From Streptomyces sp. NBC_01232 (GTDB lineage: Bacteria > Actinomycetota > Actinomycetes > Streptomycetales > Streptomycetaceae): a stretch of DNA of 64,000 nucleotides. Each line of letters begins with the position of its first letter. The stretch's first letter is position 1. Positions 18,148-26,720 of the stretch are shown piece by piece. The translations under genes were made by a program, and so were the position numbers. The stretch is taken from NCBI RefSeq assembly GCF_035989885.1, contig NZ_CP108518.1:3702501-3766500 (forward strand). The letters are read 5' to 3'. The notes beneath the pieces were generated by a model. That model was not told the DNA's origin, searched no databases, and worked only from the letters and a program-made list of their open reading frames with translations.

Positions 18148-18158
18148 AGACTGTCCCC

Positions 18159-19247
18159 ATGCCCACGGCCGATGAGCTCCTCAGCGCAGAAACCGTCACC
18201 ACCCTGGCCCGGCTCCTCGCCCGCGCGGGCGGCCGCCGGTCCTCGCCCGCCCTGCGTGCCCGCGCCGACGCCCTCGACGGGCTGAGCTTCAGCGGCCGCG
18301 TCGCCGCCGTCCGCGACGCCGTGCTCGCCGACCTCCCCGAGGACTGGGCCGCCTTCGAGGCCGTCGTACGCACCGCCCTCGCCGACCCCGGCTTCGACGG
18401 GTGGATGACCTTCCCCGTCAACGAGGCCGTTGGCGTCCGCGGGCTGACGGTGTTCGAACCCGGGCTGGACCTGTTGCACGACCTCACCCCCCGGCTGACC
18501 GCCGAGTCCGCCGTACGGCCCTTCCTGCGCGCCGACCCGGCCCGCGCCCTGGCCGTCGTACAGAAGTGGACGGCCGACCCGGACCCGCACGTGCGCCGCC
18601 TCGCCAGCGAGGGCACCCGGCCCCGGCTGCCGTGGGCCGCGCAGCTGCCCGCCTTCGTCGCCGACCCGCGGCCGGCCGTACCAGTGCTGGACGCGCTCTA
18701 CCGCGACCCGTCCGAGTATGTCCGCCGGTCCGTCTCCAACCACCTCAACGACATCAGCCGCGACCACCCCGCCCTCGCCGTCGACACCGCGGCCGGCTGG
18801 CTGGCCGCGCCGGAGGCCACGACCGACCGCGTCGTCCGCCACGGGCTGCGCACCCTGGTCAAGGCCGGCCGGCCCGAGGCCCTGACCCTGCTTGGCCACT
18901 CCCCCGATGTGCCGGTCGGCGTGAACGGCCCGGTCGTCACCACCCCGCAGGTCACCGTCGGCGAGTACCTCGTCTTCGACTGGGCTGTCACCAACACCGG
19001 CCCGCTCCCGGCCGAACTCGTCGTCGACTACGTCGTCCACCACGTGAAGGCGGGCGGCACCCGCACCCCGAAGGTGTTCAAGCTCGTCACCCGCGGCCTC
19101 GCCCCCGGCGAAACCCTCTCCGGCACCAAGCGCCACTCCTTCAAGCCGATCACCACCCGGCGCTACCACTCCGGCGAGCACCTGGTGCAGCTCCAGATCA
19201 ACGGGCGGGTCCGCGGCGAGGCCGCTTTTTCACTGGACGCCACATGA
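18159..19247 (+). CDS. DNA alkylation repair protein (AlkC/AlkD-like HEAT repeats)
   Basis: A 362-residue protein. The first 245 residues are HEAT-like helical repeats, with the family segments DADPHVRRLASEGTRPRLPW-like (here PDPHVRRLASEGTRPRLPW) and YVRRSVSNHLNDISRDHP. Known members are DNA glycosylases that remove alkylated bases such as 3-methyladenine without base flipping. The last 110 residues (VGEYLVFDWAVTNTGPLPAELVVDYVVHHVKAGG...) form a beta-rich domain seen in some actinobacterial and AlkC-type members. The ATG lies only 11 bp after a nine-copy hexamer repeat, and no clear ribosome binding site is visible, so expression might be affected by repeat number. Confidence 0.88.
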   Translation: MPTADELLSAETVTTLARLLARAGGRRSSPALRARADALDGLSFSGRVAAVRDAVLADLPEDWAAFEAVVRTALADPGFDGWMTFPVNEAVGVRGLTVFEPGLDLLHDLTPRLTAESAVRPFLRADPARALAVVQKWTADPDPHVRRLASEGTRPRLPWAAQLPAFVADPRPAVPVLDALYRDPSEYVRRSVSNHLNDISRDHPALAVDTAAGWLAAPEATTDRVVRHGLRTLVKAGRPEALTLLGHSPDVPVGVNGPVVTTPQVTVGEYLVFDWAVTNTGPLPAELVVDYVVHHVKAGGTRTPKVFKLVTRGLAPGETLSGTKRHSFKPITTRRYHSGEHLVQLQINGRVRGEAAFSLDAT

Positions 19248-19301
19248 TCACGGCTGGCAGGCTCACCCCATGACCCATGGAATCGAGTCCCACCCCGCCC
19301 G

Positions 19302-21107
19302 TTGAGCGCCCGCGACGAGCGCGCGGCGCTCACTCCCGGAACCTCCCTCCACGACTACGCCCTCTTCCGGCACGGCATCGAGCCGGACGGCCGGATCCCT
19401 TTCGACGGCTACCCGCTGCCCGACGGCCACCCGCCGGAGCCCTCCCGCCCTCGCGCGGGGTGGAGCCAGGCACGCCTCGCACTGACCGCGGCACTCATGC
19501 CCGCACTGGCCGACCCCGACCCCCTACGGGCTTCCGAGGCCGTCCACCGGGAGACGGCCGCCCTGGCGATGCCCCACCGCACCCTGCGCTCGCACGTGTC
19601 ACGGCTCGTACCTCCGGACGATGACGCCGCCCGGCGGACCGCCCGGCACCTGGTCCGCACCGGCACCACGACCGCCGCCGTGACCGTCGGCATGGCCCTG
19701 CTGATCCGCCTCGGCGAGGCCGAGGACACGGCGCACCTGAAGACCCTCGGCATGCTGCGGGGCCTGGCCTCCACGGCGTCGGCGGCCCTCGACCCCCTCG
19801 ACCGGCAGGCCGCCGCCCTGCTGGAGCTCCGCGGCCGGGTCAGCTCCGACCCGGAACGGGCCCTGATCTCGGCGGCCACCACCGGCGCCCACGAGCACAC
19901 CCGCAACGCGCTGCTCTCGATCCCCGGCCCGGTTCTCGCCGGCCGCCCCCGCCGGCTCGCCGAAGCCGCCGACCTGCCCGGTCTGCTGCGGGCCCACCCC
20001 GGGGATCCCGAACTGTCCGCCGTGTCACTCCGGTTGCTCCACGGGATGTGCGGGCAGGCCGACGACCGGACGGACATCCTCGACTACGGCCCTGCCGTGC
20101 CGCTGTACGAGCTGCTGCTCGCGCAACCGGACCTTCTGCCCCCGGCCCCTGACCACCACGTACTGCTGCTCTCTACCGCCCTCGACCTGCACAGCGGGCC
20201 CGCCGCCCTCCTCGACTGGGCCCCCGGCAGCCGGGAAGCCCTGCTCGGCACACTGGAACGGAGCCTGTCCGGGACGGCGGAGGGCGCCTCCCCGCTCCTC
20301 GCGGACTGGATCCGGCGCCACGCGCGCCTGCCCTTCGCCCGCACTCCGGCCGGGGCGTCCGCCGACGGCCCCCCGGCCCTGCAGGTGACCGCGGTCCAGC
20401 CCGGAGCGGACTCGTCCGCCGTCGAGACCCGCTTGCTGGTCGACGGACTCCCCCTGCTGCCGGCGCTGTTCCGCAGCGGGCGGGGCAACGTCCCCGAATA
20501 CCTGGTCGACTACGCCGGCCTGCGCGCCGGACCCGAGCCGCGTGAGGTGCAGCTCGCCGGGGCGTACTGCGCCGAAAGCTGCTGCGGCGCCCTGTACGTG
20601 ACGATCCGCCGGGACGGCGACGAGGTGGTGTGGGACGGCTGGCGCGGCATCGACACCGGACGGCTGCCGCCCGACTGCCGCTTCGACGCGGCCGCGTACG
20701 ACGCCGAGGTCGAGCGCGCCGAGCAGGACCTCTCCTGGTGCTGGCCGGCCCGCCGCACCGCACGCCTGATCGCTGCGGCCCTGCGGGAACGGCCCGACCT
20801 GCTGGGCCGGTGGGGCCTGGCGCCCTCCGGGGTCGCGACCGCGCACGACGATCCGAACACCACGGTGATGAGGTTCGTCTTCCCCGCCCCTGACGGCGCC
20901 GAGGACCGGCACGGGCAGCCGCTGCGGCTGTACTTCGACTGGCGGCTGCCGGACGACGGCAGCCCGCCCGAGGAACGGGCGGCCGGCGCGCTGGAACGGA
21001 TCGGGCGATCCGACCCGAAGGGCTTCGCCGACCTCCAGCGGGGCAGCAGCGAGCTCGCCGCGGCCCTCGGCTACAGCTGGGCGGACGGGTCCGACCGGGA
21101 CACGTAG
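19302..21107 (+). CDS. Hypothetical protein, 601 residues
   Basis: I do not recognise this protein. It appears soluble: no signal peptide or membrane helix is evident. Residues 70-330 look alpha-helical with repeated Ala/Leu/Arg patterns, and residues 350-600 look mixed, with a central GAYCAESCCGALYVTIRR segment containing three close cysteines followed by Trp-rich DEVVWDGWRGIDTG. High G/C third positions along the whole length support a real gene. The only in-frame early start is TTG at 19302, about 54 bp after the DNA-repair gene, so the true start is uncertain. A 17-bp perfect palindrome follows the stop. Confidence 0.75.
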   Translation: MSARDERAALTPGTSLHDYALFRHGIEPDGRIPFDGYPLPDGHPPEPSRPRAGWSQARLALTAALMPALADPDPLRASEAVHRETAALAMPHRTLRSHVSRLVPPDDDAARRTARHLVRTGTTTAAVTVGMALLIRLGEAEDTAHLKTLGMLRGLASTASAALDPLDRQAAALLELRGRVSSDPERALISAATTGAHEHTRNALLSIPGPVLAGRPRRLAEAADLPGLLRAHPGDPELSAVSLRLLHGMCGQADDRTDILDYGPAVPLYELLLAQPDLLPPAPDHHVLLLSTALDLHSGPAALLDWAPGSREALLGTLERSLSGTAEGASPLLADWIRRHARLPFARTPAGASADGPPALQVTAVQPGADSSAVETRLLVDGLPLLPALFRSGRGNVPEYLVDYAGLRAGPEPREVQLAGAYCAESCCGALYVTIRRDGDEVVWDGWRGIDTGRLPPDCRFDAAAYDAEVERAEQDLSWCWPARRTARLIAAALRERPDLLGRWGLAPSGVATAHDDPNTTVMRFVFPAPDGAEDRHGQPLRLYFDWRLPDDGSPPEERAAGALERIGRSDPKGFADLQRGSSELAAALGYSWADGSDRDT

Positions 21108-21113
21108 GAACGC

Positions 21114-21147
21114 GGCGGCCGGCCGGGGAGCTCCCCGGCCGGCCGCC
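21114..21147. terminator. Bidirectional terminator, 17-bp perfect palindrome
   Basis: Arms 21114-21130 and 21131-21147 are exact reverse complements (GGCGGCCGGCCGGGGAG on the left). It lies between convergent genes ending at 21107 and 21168; the inner few bases must form the loop. Confidence 0.8.
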
Positions 21148-21167
21148 GGTCAGCCCGGTCCGCCCGG

Positions 21168-22637
21168 TCAGCCCGTCCAGACGATCGACTGGATCTCGCT
21201 GTAGGCGTGCAGCGCGTACGAGCCCACGTCCCGGCCCACCCCGCTGCGCTTGAAACCGCCGAAAGGGGCCTCCATGTTGCGGCCGATGGTGTTCACGCCG
21301 ACCCCGCCCGCCCGCAGCCGCCGCGCCACGCGGAACGCGCGCGCCGAGTCCCCGGACCACACGTAGCTCAGCAGCCCGAAGTCGCTGTCGTTGGCGAGGC
21401 GGACCGCCTCGTCCTCGTCTCCGTCGAAGGGGACGACCACGACCACCGGGCCGAAGATCTCCTCGCGGACCACCCGCATGTCGTTCGTGCAGTCGGTGAG
21501 GAGGGTCGGCGCCACGTAGAAGCCTCGGCCGTCACCGACCACCGGGCGCTCGCCGCCGTACGCGATCCGCGCGCCCTCCTTCTTGCCCAGCTCGACGTAC
21601 GACTCCACGCGGTCGCGGTGCGCCGCCGAGATCACCGGGCCGACCACCGTGCCGGCCGCCGCCGGGTCGCCGACCTTCATGAAGGCCAGATAGCCGCTGA
21701 GCTTCTCGATCAGCCGGTCGTGGACCGACCGGTGCACGATCACCCGGGTCGGAGCCGTGCAGATCTGCCCGGAGTAGAAGGAGAAGGTCGTCCCGATCCC
21801 CATCACCGCCGCGTCCAGGTCGGCGTCCTCGAAGACGATCGCCGCGCCCTTGCCGCCCAGTTCCATCAGCTGCCGCTTCATGGACCGGCCGCAGACCTCC
21901 GCAATGCGCTGCCCGACGGCCGTGGAACCGGTGAAGGACACCATGTCCACGTACGGGGAGTCGACGGCGGCCTCGCCGACCTCCGTCGACAGGCCGCCCA
22001 CGACGTTCACCACGCCGGCCGGCACTCCGGCCTCGTGCAGGGCGTCCGCCATCCGGAACACCGACAGCGGGTCCTGCGGCGCCGGCTTCACCACCACCGT
22101 GTTGCCCATGGCCAGGGCCGGGGCCACCTTGCCCGCCGGGTTCGCCCACGGGTTGTTGTAAGAGGTGATGCAGGTGACCACACCGACCGGCTGGCGTACT
22201 TCCAGCGCCCCCAGGATCGACGCCCTTCCCATCGGGCCGGCCTCGGTGACCTGCGGGGGAAGACCCTTCTCGACCGGTTCCAGGGCCCCCTTCGCGTACC
22301 GGCGGAAGCGGGCGACACCGACCCCGACCTGCATGCCGCGGGCGATCCCGGTCGGCGCGCCCGTCTCGGCCTGCGCCAGCGCCGTCCACGGCTCGAACTC
22401 CCGCTGCATGACGTCCGCGGCCCGGTCGAGGATCGCCGCGCGCTCCTCGGGCTTCGTACGGGACCAGCCCTCGAAGGCCTCGGCCGCGGCGCGCGCCGCC
22501 TCCTCGACCTGCGGGCGCGAGGCCTCGGGCGCGAGCCCGACCACCGACTCGTCGGCCGGGTTGATCACCTCGTAGTGGCCGCCGGCGGGCTCGACCCACT
22601 CCCCGCCGATGTAGAGCCGCTGCGGCGCCCCGGTCAT
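21168..22637 (-). CDS. Aldehyde dehydrogenase family protein
   Basis: A 489-residue NAD(P)-dependent aldehyde dehydrogenase that oxidises an aldehyde to the acid. The catalytic residues are present: Glu259 in MELGGKG and Cys293 in SGQICTAP. SFTGSTAVGQ at residues 234-243 is the cofactor-binding motif. The length is typical. The ATG at 22637 overlaps the stop of the upstream amidohydrolase (ATGA), so the two are translationally coupled and probably act in one pathway, for example amide or N-acyl cleavage followed by aldehyde oxidation (inference). A bidirectional palindrome terminates it. Confidence 0.95.
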   Translation of the reverse strand: MTGAPQRLYIGGEWVEPAGGHYEVINPADESVVGLAPEASRPQVEEAARAAAEAFEGWSRTKPEERAAILDRAADVMQREFEPWTALAQAETGAPTGIARGMQVGVGVARFRRYAKGALEPVEKGLPPQVTEAGPMGRASILGALEVRQPVGVVTCITSYNNPWANPAGKVAPALAMGNTVVVKPAPQDPLSVFRMADALHEAGVPAGVVNVVGGLSTEVGEAAVDSPYVDMVSFTGSTAVGQRIAEVCGRSMKRQLMELGGKGAAIVFEDADLDAAVMGIGTTFSFYSGQICTAPTRVIVHRSVHDRLIEKLSGYLAFMKVGDPAAAGTVVGPVISAAHRDRVESYVELGKKEGARIAYGGERPVVGDGRGFYVAPTLLTDCTNDMRVVREEIFGPVVVVVPFDGDEDEAVRLANDSDFGLLSYVWSGDSARAFRVARRLRAGGVGVNTIGRNMEAPFGGFKRSGVGRDVGSYALHAYSEIQSIVWTG

Positions 22638-24373
22638 CGGGTGCTCACCGTCCTCGTGTCCCGGCCGGACCGGAGCACGATGCCCGGCACGGCTCCCGTC
22701 ACCTCGTCGTCGCGGATGGTCTCCACGCCGTTGACCCGTACCGAGACGATGCCGATGGCCCGCGCGTCTAGCCGCGGGCTGTCCCCGGGCAGGTCGTGGA
22801 CGAGGGTCGCGGGGCCGGCCTCGATCCGCTCCGGGTCGAAGAGGACCAGGTCGGCGTGGAAGCCCTCGGCGAGGCGGCCGCGCCCGCGCAGCCCGAACAG
22901 CTGCGCCGGGTCGTCGGTGAGCATCCGTACCGCCTGCTCCAGCGGCACCAGCCTGCGGCCGCGCAGACAGTCGCCCAGGAACCGGGTCGTGTACGGGGCT
23001 CCGCACATCCGGTCCAGGTGCGCGCCGGCGTCGGAGCCGCCGAGCATGACGTCCTCGTGCTGCCAGGTCTCCTGGCGCAGGGCCCAGCTCGCCGGGTCGT
23101 TGTCGGTGGGCATCGGCCAGAGCACCGTGCGCAGGTCGTCGTTGGCGCAGATCTCCACCAGGCAGTGGAAGGGGTCCTGGCCGCGCTCGGCGGCGATGTC
23201 GTTCACGACCCGGCCGGAGAGGCCCTCGTTCTCCTTGCTGTACGTGTCCCCGATGACGTACCGCCCGAAGTTGGCGAGGCGCCGGAAGACTCCGGCCTCC
23301 TTGCTGTCGGCGCGGCGCAGCAGCTCGGCGCGTACGCCGGCGTCGCGGAGCTTCTCGATCCGCTCGGGGACGGGCAGGCCGAGGACCTCACCCCAGCCGG
23401 GGATGAGGTTGAGCGCGCAGAACGTCCCGAGGGACATGTTCATGGGGGTGAGGATCGGCATGGTCAGCGCGACGATCCGGCCGCCGGCCTTGCGGGCGCG
23501 CTCGCTGGGGATCAGCTGGCGCGGGACCCGTTCGGGGACGGAGGCGTCGATGGTGAGGACGTTCCAGTTGAGGGGGCGGCCGGCGGCGGCGCTCATCTCC
23601 ACGAACAGGTCGATCTCGTCGTCCGAGAACTGGTCGAGGCAGCCGGCGACGATCGCCTCCAGCTGGGTGCCCTCGTGTTCGGCGACGGCCTTCGACAGCG
23701 CGAGGAGCTCGGCGGAGCGGGCGTGGCGGGAGGCGACGGGGGCGCCGGAGCCGTCGGAGTGGGTGGAGGACTGGGTGGTGGACAGTCCCCAGGCGCCGGC
23801 GTTCATGGCGTCGTGGAAGAGGTCGAGCATCTGCTGCATCTGCTCGGGGGTGGGCTGGCCGCCGACGGCGTCCTCGCCCATCACGTGCCGGCGCAGGGCG
23901 CAGTGGCCGACCATGAACCCGGCGTTGACGGCGATCCGGCCCTCCAGGGCGTCGAGGTACTCGCCGAAGGTGGACCAGGTCCAGTCGACGCCCTCCTCCA
24001 GGGCCTTGAGGGCCATGCCCTCGACCTTGCTCATCATGCGGCGGGTGTAGTCGGCGTCCTCGGGGCGGGCCGGGTTCAGCGGCGCGAGGGTGAAGCCGCA
24101 GTTGCCGCCGGCGACGGTGGTCACGCCGTGGTTCATGGAGGGCGTGGCGTAGGGGTCCCAGAAGAGCTGGGCGTCGTAGTGCGTGTGGGGGTCGATGAAC
24201 CCGGGGGTGAGGACCAGCCCGGTGGCGTCCTCGGTGGTGCGGGCCTCTTCGGTGACGGTGCCGGGCTCGGCGATGACGGCGATGCGGCCGTCGCGTATGC
24301 CGAGGTCCGCGACGCGGGCGGGGGCGCCGGTGCCGTCCACGACGGTCGCGCCCTTGATCAGGTGGTCGAGCAT
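22634..24373 (-). CDS. N-acyl-D-amino-acid deacylase family amidohydrolase
   Basis: A 579-residue metal-dependent amidohydrolase of the D-aminoacylase/dihydroorotase superfamily. PGFIDPHTHYDAQLFWDP gives the metal-binding His63-x-His65, and GGNCGFTLAP and a C-terminal SDAGAHL segment carry further expected ligands. Members hydrolyse N-acyl-D-amino acids or related amides; the substrate here is unknown. The ATG at 24373 follows an AAGGGA ribosome binding site. It overlaps the aldehyde dehydrogenase gene downstream by 4 bp. The region upstream holds several copies of a short intergenic repeat and no CTGACG-N3-CGTCAG operator, so this pair may not belong to that regulon. Confidence 0.92.
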   Translation of the reverse strand: MLDHLIKGATVVDGTGAPARVADLGIRDGRIAVIAEPGTVTEEARTTEDATGLVLTPGFIDPHTHYDAQLFWDPYATPSMNHGVTTVAGGNCGFTLAPLNPARPEDADYTRRMMSKVEGMALKALEEGVDWTWSTFGEYLDALEGRIAVNAGFMVGHCALRRHVMGEDAVGGQPTPEQMQQMLDLFHDAMNAGAWGLSTTQSSTHSDGSGAPVASRHARSAELLALSKAVAEHEGTQLEAIVAGCLDQFSDDEIDLFVEMSAAAGRPLNWNVLTIDASVPERVPRQLIPSERARKAGGRIVALTMPILTPMNMSLGTFCALNLIPGWGEVLGLPVPERIEKLRDAGVRAELLRRADSKEAGVFRRLANFGRYVIGDTYSKENEGLSGRVVNDIAAERGQDPFHCLVEICANDDLRTVLWPMPTDNDPASWALRQETWQHEDVMLGGSDAGAHLDRMCGAPYTTRFLGDCLRGRRLVPLEQAVRMLTDDPAQLFGLRGRGRLAEGFHADLVLFDPERIEAGPATLVHDLPGDSPRLDARAIGIVSVRVNGVETIRDDEVTGAVPGIVLRSGRDTRTVSTR

Positions 24374-24404
24374 GACGTCCCTTCGCACGTGGGCCTCGCC
24401 GGCA

Positions 24405-24689
24405 CCTCGAGCGCGGGCGGGGCTGGATCTTGCAGACTCGCCGGCGCTCGAGGCACGGGGTCCGGGGCGGCGCCCCGGGGAACCCGGCTCCGCCGGGCAC
24501 CGGGCTCTGCCCGGACCCGCGCCTCGAACGCGGGCGAGGCTGAATGTGGCCCCGGCCGGTGGCCGCCCGGCCGGGGCTGGTTCCGGGGCGGCGGTCCGGG
24601 AAGACGCCGTCCCCGTTCGTGCGCCGACAGGCCGCGGCAGGCGGGGCTCCGCCCCACGCACCGCGCCTCGAACGCCGGCGGGGCCGAAA
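24405..24689. repeat. Cluster of dispersed GC-rich intergenic repeats
   Basis: The 316-bp gap at 24374-24689 has no gene. It contains four copies of a CCTCGARCGCSGGCGGGGCTGA-like element: forward at 24405-24428, 24522-24546 and 24666-24689, and inverted at 24437-24453. The first two form a stem-loop. Between them are small hairpins built on GGCTCCGCC-type palindromes. The last copy ends against the stop codon of the luciferase-like gene. Such elements recur between genes in Streptomyces genomes and may act as transcript-end structures. Confidence 0.65.
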
Positions 24690-25820
24690 TCAGGCGGACT
24701 GACGGAAGCGGGTCGTGCGGTGGACCGGGTCCGTGTCGATGTGGGGGATCACATGCTCGCCGATCAGCTTGATCGTCGTCATCGTGTCCTCCGGCGAGAC
24801 GCCGGTCGGCAGACCGAAGGACAGCTGGTCCGCGCCCGCCTGCTCCCAGCGCTTGCACTGCGCGCGGACCTCCGACGGGTCGCCGCAGATCAGCAGTTCC
24901 TCGGCGATCAGCAGCTCGATGATCTCCGCGTTGTACTCCGGCAGGGTCTCGGGCCACTCGGGAATCGCCTCGGGCCGCGGGAAGGTGTCGTGGTAGCGGA
25001 AGACCAGCGACTGGAAGCGGTTCATGTTCGCGTTGACGGCGATCTCGACGGCCTTGTCGTGGGTCTCGGCGCAGATCGCGGTGGACGTGACCATGACGTT
25101 GTCGTTGACGAAGGCACCGATGGCCTTCGCCTCCCGGATGGCCGTCTTGTACTGGTCGAGGACCCACTCCATGTCGGAGACCTTCTGCACGCTGAAGCCC
25201 AGCACACCGAGGCCCTTCTTGGCCGCCATCGCGTACGAGGAGGGCGACCCGGCGGCGTACCACATGGCCGGGTGGGCCTTGCCGTACGGCTTGGGGAAGA
25301 CCTTGCGCGGCGGGAGGGACCAGTGCTTGCCCTGGAAGCCCTCGTACTCCTCCTGGAGGAACATCTTGGGGAATTCCGCGATGGTCTCCTCCCAGATCTC
25401 CTTGGTGCCGTTCATGTCCTCGATGCCCGGCAGGAAGCCGAGGATCTCGTGGCTGCCCGCGCCGCGGCCGGTGCCGAATTCGAAGCGGCCCTTGGAGAGG
25501 TGGTCGAGCATGGCGACCTTCTCGGCCACCTTGACCGGGTGGTTCACCGGGGCGAGCGGGTTGAAGATGCCGGAGCCGAGGTGGATTCGCTCGGTGGCGT
25601 GGGCGAGGTACCCGAGGAACACCTCGTTCGCCGACAGGTGGGAGTACTCCTCCAGGAAGTGGTGCTCGGAGGCCCAGGCGTATTTGAAGCCGGACTTGTC
25701 CGCCTGTATGACGTACTCGGTCTCCTCGATCAGCGCCTTGTGCTCTGCCTCGGGGTCGACCTTGGACCGCGCCTCAGGCACGTATCCCTGCACAAAGAGC
25801 CCGAATTCCAAGGGGTTCAC
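24690..25820 (-). CDS. LLM class flavin-dependent oxidoreductase
   Basis: A 376-residue bacterial-luciferase-like monooxygenase with the TIM-barrel family pattern: MNPLEFGLFVQGY at the start, SGFKYAWASEHHFLEEYSH, IHLGSGIFNPLAPVNHP, AMLDHLSKGRFEFGTGRGAG. Relatives use FMNH2 with oxygen, or F420; EHHF is typical of the alkanal-monooxygenase branch. The start is GTG at 25820 with AAAGGA upstream. An exact CTGACG-N3-CGTCAG operator ends 13 bp upstream of the start and a second near-exact copy lies 61 bp farther. The SDR gene upstream ends at 25922, so this gene can be transcribed from its own regulated promoter. Confidence 0.92.
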   Translation of the reverse strand: MNPLEFGLFVQGYVPEARSKVDPEAEHKALIEETEYVIQADKSGFKYAWASEHHFLEEYSHLSANEVFLGYLAHATERIHLGSGIFNPLAPVNHPVKVAEKVAMLDHLSKGRFEFGTGRGAGSHEILGFLPGIEDMNGTKEIWEETIAEFPKMFLQEEYEGFQGKHWSLPPRKVFPKPYGKAHPAMWYAAGSPSSYAMAAKKGLGVLGFSVQKVSDMEWVLDQYKTAIREAKAIGAFVNDNVMVTSTAICAETHDKAVEIAVNANMNRFQSLVFRYHDTFPRPEAIPEWPETLPEYNAEIIELLIAEELLICGDPSEVRAQCKRWEQAGADQLSFGLPTGVSPEDTMTTIKLIGEHVIPHIDTDPVHRTTRFRQSA

Positions 25821-25833
25821 CGTCCTTTGGTTT

Positions 25834-25848
25834 CTGACGTTGCGTCAG
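25834..25848. promoter_or_regulatory. TetR-type operator, exact copy
   Basis: CTGACG-TTG-CGTCAG, 13 bp upstream of the GTG start at 25820. It would cover the promoter or leader of the luciferase-like gene. Confidence 0.75.
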
Positions 25849-25894
25849 ATTCGATGTCTCGACTGTTCCATCGCCGGGGCCGGAGCGTCAATAG

Positions 25895-25909
25895 CTGACG
25901 CTCCATCAG
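25895..25909. promoter_or_regulatory. TetR-type operator, one mismatch
   Basis: CTGACG-CTC-CATCAG, centred 61 bp from the previous operator and just after the stop of the SDR gene. The pair may bind cooperatively. Confidence 0.6.
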
Positions 25910-25921
25910 ATGACTTGCCGT

Positions 25922-26707
25922 CTAGAGGATGCTGACGCCCGCCATCCAGCCGCCGTCGATCACGAACGGCTGGCCGGTGATGTACGAGGAGTCCTCGCCG
26001 GTCAGGAAGAGCGCCAGCTTCGCGATCTCCTCGGGCTGCCCCACCCGCCCCATCGGGACCACCCGCTTGTAGAGCTCCGCCATGGCGTCCCTGGCCTCGT
26101 CGGTCATGTTCGCCGGGTCCAGCAGGCCCGGATTGGCCATCGGGGTGTCCACCGCGCCCGGGCACATCGCGTTGACCCGGATGCCCTTGCCCGCCAGCTC
26201 CAGCGCGGCCACCCGCGTGAGGCCGAGGATCGCCGCCTTGGTCGCGGCGTAGGTGCCGACGTACGCCATGCCCGTCAGGCCCGTGTACGAAGAGGTGTTG
26301 ACGATGGTGCCGCCGCCCGCCGCCTCGATCTCGGGGGCCACCGTCTTGATACCGAGGAAGGCGCCCACCTGGTTGACCTGGACCACCTGCTGGAACTCCT
26401 CCAGCGGGGTCGCGGTCAGCTCGTTGAAGCGCAGGATGCCCGCGTTGTTGACCAGGCCGTCGACCGGGCCGAAGGTCTCCTTCGCGACGGCGATCGCGGC
26501 CGCCCAGTCCTCCTCGCGGCTCACGTCCATCCGTACGTACCGCGCCCGGTCCTCGCCGATGTCCTTGGCCACCGCCGCGCCCTGCTCGTCCAGTACGTCC
26601 CCGAGGAGCACCGAGGCCCCCTCGGCCGCGAAGAGCCGGGCCTCCTGCTCGCCCTGACCGCGTGCCGCGCCCGTGATGATGACGACGCGCCCGTCCAGCT
26701 TGCCCAT
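25922..26707 (-). CDS. SDR oxidoreductase, hydroxysteroid-dehydrogenase-like
   Basis: A 261-residue classical short-chain dehydrogenase. It shows the cofactor motif TGAARGQG (residues 12-19), NNAG near residue 88, Ser in NTSSYTG and the YAATK catalytic pair near residue 155. The pattern LVNNAGI...VNQVGAFLG resembles 3-alpha/20-beta-hydroxysteroid dehydrogenases and 3-oxoacyl-ACP reductases, so a steroid or hydroxyacyl substrate is plausible. It starts 13 bp after the stop of the luciferase-like gene at 26721, with which it forms an operon controlled by the operator at 27730. Confidence 0.93.
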   Translation of the reverse strand: MGKLDGRVVIITGAARGQGEQEARLFAAEGASVLLGDVLDEQGAAVAKDIGEDRARYVRMDVSREEDWAAAIAVAKETFGPVDGLVNNAGILRFNELTATPLEEFQQVVQVNQVGAFLGIKTVAPEIEAAGGGTIVNTSSYTGLTGMAYVGTYAATKAAILGLTRVAALELAGKGIRVNAMCPGAVDTPMANPGLLDPANMTDEARDAMAELYKRVVPMGRVGQPEEIAKLALFLTGEDSSYITGQPFVIDGGWMAGVSIL

Positions 26708-26720
26708 GGTCCGTCAGCCC

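Noticed and set aside
18015..18158. Read-through frames across the TCGGCA repeats encoding His/Arg-rich peptides
   Set aside because: They result from the repeat itself, and a terminator hairpin and a proper downstream start argue against a gene.
26703..26717. CGTCAG half-site between the LLM and SDR genes
   Set aside because: The left half (CCCATG) does not match; it is part of the SDR start region and the two genes are in one operon.
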